From assembly GCF_000734965.1 (NCBI RefSeq), contig NZ_JMTB01000121.1, positions 62,001 to 126,000 of the forward strand: a DNA stretch of 64,000 bases. The letters are read 5' to 3'. The translations under genes and the position numbers were made by a program. The notes below the pieces were generated by a model. It was not told the DNA's origin, made no database searches, and saw only the letters and a list, made by a program, of their open reading frames with translations. This DNA is from Trabulsiella guamensis ATCC 49490 (lineage in GTDB: Bacteria > Pseudomonadota > Gammaproteobacteria > Enterobacterales > Enterobacteriaceae). This document shows positions 16,362-24,976 of this stretch, piece by piece. Every line of letters starts with the position of its first letter. Position 1 is the first letter of the stretch.

Positions 16362-17813
16362 TTACTCCTCCTGCTGGCTTTTTTTCACTTTCCGCATCAG
16401 CAGCCACATGCGCACGGTGCGCGGTGCACGGTGGGACGCGTTCGGTTTTTCAGGCACCAGCCCGGTGTTGTGTTTATGGTAGCCATTGAAAAACAGGTTC
16501 AGCAGCACGGCGCTGATCGTCGCCAGCATGATCCCGCTGTGCAGCAGCGGCTGCAGCTCTGACGGGAATTTAGAGAAGAAATTCTGCGACAAGGTTGGCG
16601 TCATACCCACCCCGAGGCTGATGGCGACAATGTACAGGTTATAACGGTTGGTGGTGTAGTTGATCCTCGCCAGAATGCGGATCCCCGTAGCCAGCACCAT
16701 TCCGAACATCACCAGTCCCGCGCCGCCCAGCACAAATTGCGGAATGGACGCGACCAGCACGCCCATTTTAGGCACCATGCCGAACGTAATCAGAATCACG
16801 CCAGAAGCGATGCATACCCAGCGACTGTACACCCGGGTGACGCTGACCAGCCCGATGTTCTGCGAAAACGAGGTGTGCGGGAAGCTGTTAAAGATGCCGC
16901 CGATAATACTACCGACCCCGTCCACTCGCAGACCGCGGATAATGTCCTGCGGGGTCAGCTTGCGTCCGACGATCTCGCCAAGCGCCAGAAACATCCCCAT
17001 GGATTCAATAAACACGATGATCATTACCGCGGTCATGGTGAGGATCGATACCGGGTCAAAGACTGGCGTACCGAGCGCCAGTGGTGTGACGATGGCAAAC
17101 CATTTGGCGTCATGCAGACCGGTGAGATTCACTTCGTTCATCAGCATCGACAGCACGAAGCCAAAGACGATCCCCAGCAGCACCGCGACGTTGGACATAA
17201 AGCCTTTGGCAAAACGCGTCACCAGCAAAATAAACAGCAGCACGGCAAACGAAATGCCGAGGTAAACCGGGTTGCCATATTCCGGGTTGCCTTTGCCGCC
17301 CGCAGCCCAGTCGATCCCCACCTGGATAATGCTGAGGCCAATGGAGGTGATCACCACGCCGGTCACTAACGGCGGAAAAAGCGGTATCAACCGACCAATG
17401 AGCGGGGCGAGCAGGGTTGTGATACATCCCGCGGCAATGGTGGCGCCGAAAATCCCCATCAGGCCAATGTCGGGGTTAATTCCGATGGCCAGCATCGGCG
17501 TGACCGCCGCGAAGGTCACAGACATGATCACCGGCAGCCGGATCCCCATAAAACGACCAACGCCGACACACTGCAACAGCGTGACGATGCCGCAGCAGAA
17601 GAGATCGGAACTGATCAGCAGCGCAATCGTCTCTTTACTCAATCCAAGCCTGTCGCCAATCATTAACGGAACGGCGACGGCACCTGCGTACATAACCAGA
17701 ACATGTTGCAACCCCAGAATGATCAACTTCCCTGGTGACAAAATACGATCCACCTCATCAGTTGCGTTGGGGCTGCCAGAGACCGATGGTGGCTGAGAAT
17801 CAATGGCGCTCAT
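16362..17813 (-). CDS. uacT: Urate:H+ symporter UacT (NCS2 family)
   Basis: A 483-residue membrane protein very close to E. coli YgfU/UacT as I recall it (start MSAIDSQ, then LSPGKLIILGLQHVLVMYAG). It has the NCS2 fold of 14 membrane segments with signature elements QHVLVMYAGAVAVPLM near the N-terminus, VFIESMGMFLALGEIVG with the substrate-contact Glu region, and SFPHTSFSQNIGLVSVT. It imports uric acid and less well xanthine. Divergent from ygfT, whose product acts in the same urate pathway. A candidate sigma54 promoter lies 92-107 bp upstream of its ATG. Confidence 0.95.
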   Translation of the reverse strand: MSAIDSQPPSVSGSPNATDEVDRILSPGKLIILGLQHVLVMYAGAVAVPLMIGDRLGLSKETIALLISSDLFCCGIVTLLQCVGVGRFMGIRLPVIMSVTFAAVTPMLAIGINPDIGLMGIFGATIAAGCITTLLAPLIGRLIPLFPPLVTGVVITSIGLSIIQVGIDWAAGGKGNPEYGNPVYLGISFAVLLFILLVTRFAKGFMSNVAVLLGIVFGFVLSMLMNEVNLTGLHDAKWFAIVTPLALGTPVFDPVSILTMTAVMIIVFIESMGMFLALGEIVGRKLTPQDIIRGLRVDGVGSIIGGIFNSFPHTSFSQNIGLVSVTRVYSRWVCIASGVILITFGMVPKMGVLVASIPQFVLGGAGLVMFGMVLATGIRILARINYTTNRYNLYIVAISLGVGMTPTLSQNFFSKFPSELQPLLHSGIMLATISAVLLNLFFNGYHKHNTGLVPEKPNASHRAPRTVRMWLLMRKVKKSQQEE

Positions 17814-17904
17814 AACTAAATCTCCTTGTTATCCAGCAGCGCGATCCTGAGAGATCGGCTGAGCAGAGTGCGAAATAGTGGCAATACAAATCCGGGAGAA
17901 AGCA

Positions 17905-17920
17905 TGCTTAGGGAGTGCCA
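17905..17920 (-). promoter_or_regulatory. Candidate sigma54 promoter of uacT
   Basis: On the minus strand TGGCACTCCCTAAGCA has the invariant GG-N10-GC spacing and a perfect -24 element TGGCAC; the -12 side reads AAGC instead of TTGC. Predicted transcript start is about 80 bp upstream of the uacT ATG. Confidence 0.5.
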
Positions 17921-18026
17921 GTTTTTTGTTCAACGGCGGGAAAGTCATTGAAATGCGGCGACTATCACAGAAAAGCACTGTCGCTCATCGAAAGGGGTCC
18001 ATGGGGTAGCGGAGGAGAGGGTTACC

Positions 18027-18047
18027 TTTTCTCAAATTGAGAGAAAA
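18027..18047. promoter_or_regulatory. Palindrome in the uacT-ygfT control region (candidate activator site)
   Basis: The 417-bp gap 17814-18230 between divergent uacT and ygfT contains TTTCTCAAATTGAGA (18028-18042) inside the longer arms TTTTCTC and GAGAAAA. It is about 110 bp upstream of the uacT -24 element, the usual place for an enhancer of a sigma54 activator. Very similar words occur upstream of ygeW and xdhA. Otherwise the gap holds only the two candidate promoters; I see no small gene. Confidence 0.55.
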
Positions 18048-18066
18048 TTAATCATTCTGACTCGCC

Positions 18067-18082
18067 CGGTGATTCACTTGCG
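18067..18082 (+). promoter_or_regulatory. Candidate sigma54 promoter of ygfT
   Basis: CGGTGATTCACTTGCG has GG-N10-GC and a perfect TTGC -12 element, with a weaker -24 element. A second option, TGGCTGAGCTTTTGTG (18102-18117), has a good -24 but GT in place of GC. Either would give a 100-140 nt leader before the ATG at 18231. Confidence 0.35.
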
Positions 18083-18230
18083 AAACATTGCCCTTGCCGC
18101 GTGGCTGAGCTTTTGTGCGTAATGTTGAGGTGCATCGCAAAATCGGCGCAGGGTTTATGCCCCGCGCAAAACGCGTCTGAATATTGCATTGCGTTCCCTG
18201 TTGATATCAAAAACAAGAAAAGGGACACGA

Positions 18231-20168
18231 ATGAATAAGTTTATTGTTGCCGATGCGGCAGAGTGCATCGGTTGTCATGTTTGTGAAGTGGCCTGCGTCA
18301 CATCGCATCTTCAGGATAGCTGGCCGCTGACGCGCCATGAGTTTACCCCCCGCATCCATGTTGTCTCACAACAGACAGCGAGCAATACCACCACCTGTCG
18401 GCACTGCAACGATGCGCCCTGCGTCACCTCCTGTCCGACCGACGCACTGCGCGTTGAAAACCATAGCGTCCAGCTCGATAGAGCGAAATGCATTGGCTGT
18501 AAAAACTGCGCGATTGCCTGCCCGTTCGGCGCTATCGAAATGGTTGCGGAAAAGGGCAATGCGTCGCTGGCGCAGAAATGCGATCTCTGCCAACAGCACC
18601 CGTCCGGGCAACAGCAATGTGTCGCGACCTGCCCAACGCAGGCGCTGCGTTTGATGGACGAAGACGGGCTGAAGAAACTGCAACGTGAAAGGCAACGGCG
18701 TGCGGCGCAGGGGCAAAATACGTCATGGTCACCTGCGGCGAACAGCCGGGAATTCCTGAAAAAGCCGCCACGTAAAGGGGCGGAAAAAATAGCGGCGGAA
18801 TTGCGCAAAACCCATTTTGCGGAGATCTACCGTGGGCTGGATTGCGCTGAGGCGAGCTACGAAAGTTCACGCTGCCTCTATTGCTCACAAAAAGCGTGGT
18901 GCAACTGGACCTGTCCGTTGCATAACCACATCCCGGATTTTATCCGCCTGGCAAAGGACGGAAAAATCATTGAGGCTGCCGAACTGTGTCACCAGAGCAG
19001 TTCACTGCCGGAGATTTGTGGTCGGGTATGCCCGCAGGACCGGCTCTGCGAAGGTGCCTGTACGCTCAAAAATCATCACGGTTCCGTGACTGTCGGCAAC
19101 CTGGAGCGTTATATCACTGATACAGCGCTGACCATGGGCTGGCGACCGGATATGAGCGCCGTATCGCCGCGCGCTGAACGGGTGGCGGTGATTGGCGCCG
19201 GGCCTGCGGGGCTGGGTTGCGCTGATATTCTCGCCCGCGCAGGCGTACAGGTGGATGTCTTTGACCGACACCCGGAAATCGGTGGTTTGCTGACTTTCGG
19301 CATTCCGCCTTTCAAGCTTGATAAGTCCGTATTGAGCCAGCGGCGCGAGATTTTCAGTGACATGGGGATCCGCTTCCATCTCAACCATGAGGTTGGGCGT
19401 GACGTGTCCTTCAGTGATTTGCTGACGGATTACGACGCCGTCTTCCTCGGTGTTGGCACGTATGGGTTGATGACGGCCGGGCTTGACGGTGAAGACGCCA
19501 CCGGCGTGATTCAGGCGCTGCCCTATCTTATCGCCAGCACCCGCGAGGTGATGGGGCTGGAAGAGAGCGAAGAATACCCATTGCCCCAAATTAGCGGCAA
19601 GCGGGTCGTGGTGCTGGGCGGCGGCGATACCGCGATGGATTGCCTGCGCACCTCCGTTCGTCGCGGTGCAGCCAGCGTTACCTGCGCCTATCGCCGCGAT
19701 GAACTGAGCATGCCTGGTTCGAAAAAAGAGGTGGTGAACGCCCGTGAAGAGGGAGTCGAATTCCTCTTTAACGTTCAGCCGAAATACATCAGCCGTAACC
19801 AGAAAGGGCATGTGACCGCCATCGGGCTTATCCGCACCGAAATGGGCGAACCGGGGCCTGACGGGCGGCGGCGTCCGCGTCCGGTAGCGGGTTCCGGGTT
19901 TGAACTGCCTGCTGACGTGCTGATTATGGCGTTCGGGTTTCAGGCGCACGAAATGCCGTGGTTACAGGGGCATGGCGTTGAGCTGGATCGCTGGGGGCAG
20001 ATCATCACCGGCGGTAAAGGCCGGACGAGTACGCAAACCACTCACGCCAGAATCTATGCCGGTGGCGACGCGGTGCATGGCGCGGATCTTGTCGTGACCG
20101 CGATGGCCGCAGGCCGACAGGCTGCCCGGGAGATGCTGGCGAGTTTTCGCCTGAAGGAGGCTGTATGA
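18231..20168 (+). CDS. ygfT: Fe-S/flavin oxidoreductase YgfT (AegA paralogue, urate degradation electron transfer)
   Basis: A 645-residue protein from the ATG at 18231 (AAGGGAC upstream; the frame extends to 18189). Residues 1-150 are an HycB/DmsB-like ferredoxin domain: C12-C15-C18-C22, then CRHCNDAPC, CIGCKNCAIAC and CDLCQQ, enough for four [4Fe-4S] clusters. The rest is a glutamate-synthase small-subunit-like unit with Cys motifs (CLYCSQKAWCNWTC, CGRVC), an FAD site (VIGAGPAGLGCADIL) and an NAD(P) site (VVVLGGGDTAMDCLR). Known work links AegA and YgfT to formate-dependent uric acid breakdown under anaerobiosis. Its stop overlaps ygfS by 4 bp. Confidence 0.93.
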   Translation: MNKFIVADAAECIGCHVCEVACVTSHLQDSWPLTRHEFTPRIHVVSQQTASNTTTCRHCNDAPCVTSCPTDALRVENHSVQLDRAKCIGCKNCAIACPFGAIEMVAEKGNASLAQKCDLCQQHPSGQQQCVATCPTQALRLMDEDGLKKLQRERQRRAAQGQNTSWSPAANSREFLKKPPRKGAEKIAAELRKTHFAEIYRGLDCAEASYESSRCLYCSQKAWCNWTCPLHNHIPDFIRLAKDGKIIEAAELCHQSSSLPEICGRVCPQDRLCEGACTLKNHHGSVTVGNLERYITDTALTMGWRPDMSAVSPRAERVAVIGAGPAGLGCADILARAGVQVDVFDRHPEIGGLLTFGIPPFKLDKSVLSQRREIFSDMGIRFHLNHEVGRDVSFSDLLTDYDAVFLGVGTYGLMTAGLDGEDATGVIQALPYLIASTREVMGLEESEEYPLPQISGKRVVVLGGGDTAMDCLRTSVRRGAASVTCAYRRDELSMPGSKKEVVNAREEGVEFLFNVQPKYISRNQKGHVTAIGLIRTEMGEPGPDGRRRPRPVAGSGFELPADVLIMAFGFQAHEMPWLQGHGVELDRWGQIITGGKGRTSTQTTHARIYAGGDAVHGADLVVTAMAAGRQAAREMLASFRLKEAV

Positions 20169-20644
20169 CCCGTTTTATCATTGCCAGCGCCGACGACTGC
20201 ATCGGCTGCCGTACCTGTGAGCTGGCCTGTGCGCTGGAGCATGAGCCGGGTGTCACGGAACTGTTGCCGCGGCTGAAAGTCATGCGTCTGAGTCAGATCA
20301 GCGTCCCGGTGATGTGTCACCAGTGTGAGAACGCGCCGTGTGTGGCAGCGTGCCCAGTGGCAGCGCTGACGTTGGGCGAGGCGTCCATCGAAGCGGATGA
20401 TTCGCGCTGCATTGGTTGTCAGAGCTGCGCGGTGGCCTGCCCGTTCGGGGCGATCACCATCGTGACGTCTGAAAACCGTCATCCACGGATCGTAAAGTGT
20501 GATGTGTGCGGTCACCGTGACGCCGGGCCTGCCTGCGTGGAAGTTTGCCCGACGAGCGCGTTGCGTATCATGACGGATGACGCGTTAGCGGCGCAGCAAA
20601 AGCAGCAGTTAGTGAAGCATGCCAGCCTGTTGAACCGGCTGTAA
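20165..20644 (+). CDS. ygfS: Four-cluster ferredoxin-like protein YgfS
   Basis: A 159-residue protein with the same four-cluster layout as the N-terminus of YgfT: CIGCRTCELAC (12-22), CHQCENAPC, CIGCQSCAVAC, and CDVCGHRDAGPACVEVC. No signal peptide, so cytoplasmic. The start ATG overlaps the ygfT stop (ATGA), so the two are coupled. It is likely an electron carrier between a molybdenum hydroxylase or formate dehydrogenase and YgfT (inference from family and linkage). Confidence 0.92.
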   Translation: MTRFIIASADDCIGCRTCELACALEHEPGVTELLPRLKVMRLSQISVPVMCHQCENAPCVAACPVAALTLGEASIEADDSRCIGCQSCAVACPFGAITIVTSENRHPRIVKCDVCGHRDAGPACVEVCPTSALRIMTDDALAAQQKQQLVKHASLLNRL

Positions 20645-20652
20645 CGTGAGAG

Positions 20653-20672
20653 GCCCGGCGTTGCCGCCGGGC
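20653..20672. terminator. Bidirectional terminator between convergent ygfS and ghxQ
   Basis: GCCCGGCG-TTGC-CGCCGGGC, a perfect 8-bp stem in the 34-bp gap between the two stops, followed on the plus strand by AGTTTGTC. GC-rich and well placed, with only a short T-run. Confidence 0.6.
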
Positions 20673-20678
20673 AGTTTG

Positions 20679-22046
20679 TCAGATGGCCCAGCCACCCGCG
20701 TAGAAGACAACCAGCACCACCGCGATAGCGATCGTACCGATATTCAGTTTCTGCCATTTCCGCGCAAACACGCGCCCGACCACCAGTGTCACAAATCCAA
20801 GCATGATGCCGGTTACGATGTTACAGGTCAGCACGATAAACACTGCGCACACCAGGCCTGACATCGCATCAATAAAGTCGCCAAAGTCGAGCTTCGAAAC
20901 GTTGCTCAGCATCAGCAACCCGACGTACATCAGCGCAGGTGCGGTGGCGTAACCGGGGATCAGGTACGAGAGCGGTGACAGGAAAAGTACTAACAGGAAC
21001 AGCACACCGACCACCACCGCAGTGAGACCGGTTTTGCCCCCCGCAGCAGTTCCCGCCGCAGATTCGATATACACCGCCGCCGGGGCCGCACCGACCAGCC
21101 CGGAGAAGATAGAGCTGACCGAGTCGCTGGTCAGCGCTTTGCCACCATTGATGATCTGGTTGTTCTCATCCAGCAGATTTGCCTGCCCGGCGACGGCGCG
21201 GATGGTGCCCGTAGCGTCAAAGACGGCGGTCATCACCAGCGCCAGCACGCTCGGCAGCACATACGGCTTCAGCGCGCCCATAATATCGAGGGTGAAGATC
21301 AGCGAATTGCCCTTGTCATCAGTCAACGACGGCATCGCAATCAGTCCGTGGTATTTCACCGCCGGATCAAAAATCAGACCGATGATCGAAATACCGATGA
21401 TCGTCAGCAGGATCCCGCCGGGAATTTTGCTTTTCTCCAGACCAAAGATCATCGCTAAGCCCAGCAGAGTCATCATCACCGGAAAGGAAGTGAAGGCACC
21501 CAGCGCAACCGGCATGCCATCAAGCGGGTTTTTGATCACCAGCCCGACGCCGCTGGCGGCAATCAGCAACAGGAACAGCCCGATGCCGATCCCGGTGCCG
21601 TGGGCGATCCCCATCGGCAAATTACGCAGGATCCATGAGCGCACGCCAGTGACAGAGATGGCGGTAAAAATTACCCCCATCAGAAAGACCGCGCCAAGCG
21701 CCACAGGAATGGAGATTTGCTGGCCCAGCACCAGGCTGAACGCGGTAAAGGCGGTCAGTGAAATAGCGCAACCGATCGCCATTGGCAGGTTTGCCCACAG
21801 CCCCATCAGTAATGAGCCAAACCCCGCCACCAGGCAGGTGGCGACAAACACCGCGCCGGGTGAAAACCCGGCTTTGCCCAGCATTCCGGGAACCACAATC
21901 ACCGAGTAAACCATCGCCAGGAAGGTGGTCAGGCCCGCCAGGATCTCCTGACGTACCGAACTACCGCGTGCGGAAATTTTAAAATATGCATCCAGGCCGC
22001 CGCGCGGGTTGGCGGCGCCGGGAGTGCGTAGTGAATCGTCTGCCAT
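20679..22046 (-). CDS. ghxQ: Guanine/hypoxanthine permease GhxQ (NCS2/AzgA type)
   Basis: A 455-residue membrane protein from the ATG at 22046 (GGGG upstream), the length I recall for E. coli YgfQ; the frame runs on to 22112, overlapping guaD. The AzgA-type NCS2 features are visible: [29 protein letters not shown] at the start region, [17 protein letters not shown], and [22 protein letters not shown]. It is a proton symporter for guanine and hypoxanthine. Its gene follows guaD in the same direction, so import and deamination of guanine are coupled genetically. Confidence 0.94.
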   Translation of the reverse strand: MADDSLRTPGAANPRGGLDAYFKISARGSSVRQEILAGLTTFLAMVYSVIVVPGMLGKAGFSPGAVFVATCLVAGFGSLLMGLWANLPMAIGCAISLTAFTAFSLVLGQQISIPVALGAVFLMGVIFTAISVTGVRSWILRNLPMGIAHGTGIGIGLFLLLIAASGVGLVIKNPLDGMPVALGAFTSFPVMMTLLGLAMIFGLEKSKIPGGILLTIIGISIIGLIFDPAVKYHGLIAMPSLTDDKGNSLIFTLDIMGALKPYVLPSVLALVMTAVFDATGTIRAVAGQANLLDENNQIINGGKALTSDSVSSIFSGLVGAAPAAVYIESAAGTAAGGKTGLTAVVVGVLFLLVLFLSPLSYLIPGYATAPALMYVGLLMLSNVSKLDFGDFIDAMSGLVCAVFIVLTCNIVTGIMLGFVTLVVGRVFARKWQKLNIGTIAIAVVLVVFYAGGWAI

Positions 22047-22077
22047 AGTGGTATCCCCTGCAGAAAGTGATTTTTTA

Positions 22078-23394
22078 TCAGGTACGTTCATAAACCAGAC
22101 GGCCATCGACATACGTGCGATAAATCGAGCGATCGTCGCCCAGGGTAATCATGACGAACAGCTTGTCGATGAGGGACGCCGAGTTGTCGTAGCGCAGCTG
22201 CTGAAGCGGCGTTGCGGTCGGCTCCAGCACGACAAAATCGGCCTCTTTGCCTGGATGGAAATTGCCAATACAGTCATCGAGACCCAGCGAGCGGGCCCCG
22301 CCCAGCGTCGCCAGATAAAACGCTTCATAGGCTGACAACCGACATCCCTGAAGCTGCATGACTTTGTAGGCTTCGTTCAGCGTTTGCAGCATGTTGAAGG
22401 TGGTGCCTGCGCCGATATCGGTCCCGACGCCCACGGCGACGTTCTTGTGCCAGGCTTTTTGCAGATTGAACAATCCGCTACCGAGATACAGGTTAGAGGT
22501 CGGGCAGAACGCGATGGCTGAATGCGTATGGCTCAGGCAATCCCACTCTTTCTCTTCCAGATGCACGCAGTGGGCGAACACGGATCTTTTTCCCGTCAGC
22601 CCGTAGTGGTGGTAAACATCCAGGTAGCCATCCCGCTCCGGGAACAGTTCTTTGACCCAGGCGATCTCTTCCACGTTTTCACTGAGATGCGTATGCACCC
22701 AGGTATCGGGAAATTCTTCGCGCAGTTTCCGGGCCATGGCTAATTGTTCTGGCGTAGAAGTAGGAGCGAAGCGCGGCGTAATGGCGTAGAGCAAACGGCC
22801 ATTTTTGTGCCAGCGTTCAATCAGTGCTTTGCTTTGTTGATAGCTTGATTCGGCGTCATCCAGCAGATATTCCGGTGCGTTGCGGTCCATCATCACCTTA
22901 CCGGCAATAAGTCGCATATTGATGTGGCTGGCCGCCTCAAACAGCGCATCCACTGACTGCGGGTGCACAGTGCCAAACACCAGCGCCGTGGTGGTGCCGT
23001 TGCGCAGCAGTTGCTTGAGGAAAAACGCAGACATTTCCCGGGCGTAGTCGAGATCGGCATAGCGCTGTTCCGTCGGGAATGTATGTTTGCTCAGCCATTC
23101 CAGCAATTGCTCGCCGTAAGCCCCGACCATTTCACATTGCGGATAATGGATGTGCGTATCGACGAAACCCGGCACAATCAGCTTACCGCGATAGTCACGA
23201 ATGCGAACGCTGGCGGGCACGCGGGATTTTCCGTCCTGCCACTCGCCAAACCATTCTACTTTTCCGTTACGAACCAGTAGTAAGCCATCCTCAATAAACC
23301 GCAGTGCGGATTCGATCTCTTCGGGATGTTCCACCGCACGGGTGACATCAAGAAACGCGCCGCGAATGGCTTTAATGGTGTGTTCTCCTGACAT
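22078..23394 (-). CDS. guaD: Guanine deaminase GuaD
   Basis: A 438-residue cytosolic amidohydrolase. The zinc motif HIH is at residues 81-83 ([10 protein letters not shown]), with further ligands in [18 protein letters not shown] and [10 protein letters not shown] (metal-binding Asp). The TFPTEQRY and [15 protein letters not shown] segments match guanine deaminases. Converts guanine to xanthine and ammonia, feeding the xanthine hydroxylases in this cluster. It lies 14 bp downstream of xanQ and 31 bp upstream of ghxQ, all on the minus strand. Confidence 0.96.
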   Translation of the reverse strand: MSGEHTIKAIRGAFLDVTRAVEHPEEIESALRFIEDGLLLVRNGKVEWFGEWQDGKSRVPASVRIRDYRGKLIVPGFVDTHIHYPQCEMVGAYGEQLLEWLSKHTFPTEQRYADLDYAREMSAFFLKQLLRNGTTTALVFGTVHPQSVDALFEAASHINMRLIAGKVMMDRNAPEYLLDDAESSYQQSKALIERWHKNGRLLYAITPRFAPTSTPEQLAMARKLREEFPDTWVHTHLSENVEEIAWVKELFPERDGYLDVYHHYGLTGKRSVFAHCVHLEEKEWDCLSHTHSAIAFCPTSNLYLGSGLFNLQKAWHKNVAVGVGTDIGAGTTFNMLQTLNEAYKVMQLQGCRLSAYEAFYLATLGGARSLGLDDCIGNFHPGKEADFVVLEPTATPLQQLRYDNSASLIDKLFVMITLGDDRSIYRTYVDGRLVYERT

Positions 23395-23408
23395 ACATAA
23401 TTCCTTAG

Positions 23409-24803
23409 TTATTCCAGTTCATTGATGCTGGTGGTGGCGTTTTTTTGCTCATCTCGTCTGAGCGGGATGAGCAGGTTGAGCGCAATCGCCGTCAGCCCTC
23501 CGGCACAGATGGGATTTTCAACCAGCACGTAAAGTGACGGGGGCAGCACCTGGAAGATGGCGGGATCGTAAGAGACGCCAAGACCCAGGCCTAACGAAGT
23601 GGCGACAATCAGCGTTTCCCGGCGCCGCAGCCCGTTGGAGATGATGATGCGGATCCCGGCGATGGCGATCATTGAGAACATCAGCGTCATGGCACCGCCA
23701 AGTACCGGTGACGGAATGGTCGTGAAGAATCGCCCGATCCCAGGGAATAAGCCGAGCACGATCAGCATGATGGCGATAAAGCGTCCGACGTAGCGCGATG
23801 CGACGCCGGTCATCTGGATTACCCCGTTGTTCTGCGCAAAGGTGGTAAGCGGCAGGGAGCCGAGTGCGGAGGCAATGACCGAAACCAGTCCATCTGCCAG
23901 TACGCCACCTTTCAGGCGCGATTCATACTCTTCGCCTTTGATCGGCCGCTGTGACACCATCGCGGTAGCGGTGATATCGCCGACGGCTTCCAGCACGCTC
24001 AGCAAATAGATGGTGCCGACCACCAGGAAGTGATGAAAATTAAAGGAAAAGCCATACTTGAACGGCTGTGGCACGGTAATGATCGGCAGATTGCGCAGGC
24101 TGCTGAAATCCACCATCCCGAGGAAAAACGAGACCACATAGCCCACCAGTAAACCGATGGCGATCCCGCTCATGCGAAGTAACGGACTGCGCATGCAGTT
24201 GAACCCAATGACCACCAGCAGAACCAGCAGACCGACGCCAATATTCTGATAGTTGCCAAACGTGCCGCTGCTTTTTGCCGCAAACCCGCCGCCAAAATCA
24301 ATGATGCCGACTTTGATCAGGCTCAGGCCGATCATCAGCACCACGATGCCGCTAACGGTAGGTGTAATGACACGGCGGAGGTAGGGGAGAATAAACGACG
24401 AGCCGACCACCAGAAACGCCCCGACGAATGAGACACCCAGCAGGGAAGACATGATTAACTCTTCATGTAATCCGTCGCTTTTCATGCTGCTACCGAGCGC
24501 AATCATCACGGTCACGAAGGAAAAATTGACCGACTGGATCGACAGCAATCCGGAGCCGATGCAGCCGTAGCGATGGACCTGCAACCAGGTGCCAACACCA
24601 GAGGCAATCATCGCCATTGATACCAGATAAGCGGTGGTATCGGTCGAGAGTTGTAATGCGGTACCGACAATAAGCGCCGGGGTGACCATAGGCACAAAGA
24701 TGGCGAGCAAATGAGTGATTGCGCCAATCAGGCTCTGGTTTACGGGCGGCTTCTCTTCCAGCTGATAAATAAGATCTGAATCAGTTCGGGTAATATCAGA
24801 CAT
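23409..24803 (-). CDS. xanQ: Xanthine permease XanQ (NCS2 family)
   Basis: A 464-residue membrane protein matching E. coli YgfO/XanQ in layout and length: start MSDITRTDSDLIYQLEEKP, a QSVNFSFVTVMIALGSS segment, the SVLEAVGDITATAMVS motif carrying the substrate-contacting Glu, and LPLTTFAQNNGVIQMTGVASR. A high-affinity xanthine:H+ symporter. Located between xdhD and guaD. The 173-bp gap upstream separates it from xdhD and contains GC-rich hairpins. Confidence 0.95.
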   Translation of the reverse strand: MSDITRTDSDLIYQLEEKPPVNQSLIGAITHLLAIFVPMVTPALIVGTALQLSTDTTAYLVSMAMIASGVGTWLQVHRYGCIGSGLLSIQSVNFSFVTVMIALGSSMKSDGLHEELIMSSLLGVSFVGAFLVVGSSFILPYLRRVITPTVSGIVVLMIGLSLIKVGIIDFGGGFAAKSSGTFGNYQNIGVGLLVLLVVIGFNCMRSPLLRMSGIAIGLLVGYVVSFFLGMVDFSSLRNLPIITVPQPFKYGFSFNFHHFLVVGTIYLLSVLEAVGDITATAMVSQRPIKGEEYESRLKGGVLADGLVSVIASALGSLPLTTFAQNNGVIQMTGVASRYVGRFIAIMLIVLGLFPGIGRFFTTIPSPVLGGAMTLMFSMIAIAGIRIIISNGLRRRETLIVATSLGLGLGVSYDPAIFQVLPPSLYVLVENPICAGGLTAIALNLLIPLRRDEQKNATTSINELE

Positions 24804-24923
24804 CCCTTTACTCCTTCCTGGTAAATTTGATTATCTGATTCAACTGATAACTATCTGCTAGCCAGTAACAGCGTCATACCGAGGGCAGACAGCCCTGTGA
24901 ATTCATGTCATGTTGTCTTGTCA

Positions 24924-24970
24924 TCAGCCGTGGGCTGACGGTGATTGTGTTGGGGCCGCAGCGCGGCCCC
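24924..24970 (-). repeat. Two adjacent hairpins between xdhD and xanQ
   Basis: GGGGCCG-CAGCG-CGGCCCC (24952-24970) and TCAGCC-GTG-GGCTGA (24924-24938) lie in series just after the xdhD stop in the direction of transcription. Neither is followed by a T-run. They could stabilise the upstream mRNA or dampen read-through into xanQ. Confidence 0.5.
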
Positions 24971-24976
24971 GCGTGG

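Noticed and set aside
17814-18230. Purine riboswitch between uacT and ygfT
   Set aside because: I could not find the three-way-junction core or conserved loop bases; the sigma54 and palindrome signals explain the region better.
19002-19949. 315-codon open frame on the minus strand
   Set aside because: Antisense to ygfT, which is supported by several Fe-S and nucleotide-binding motifs.
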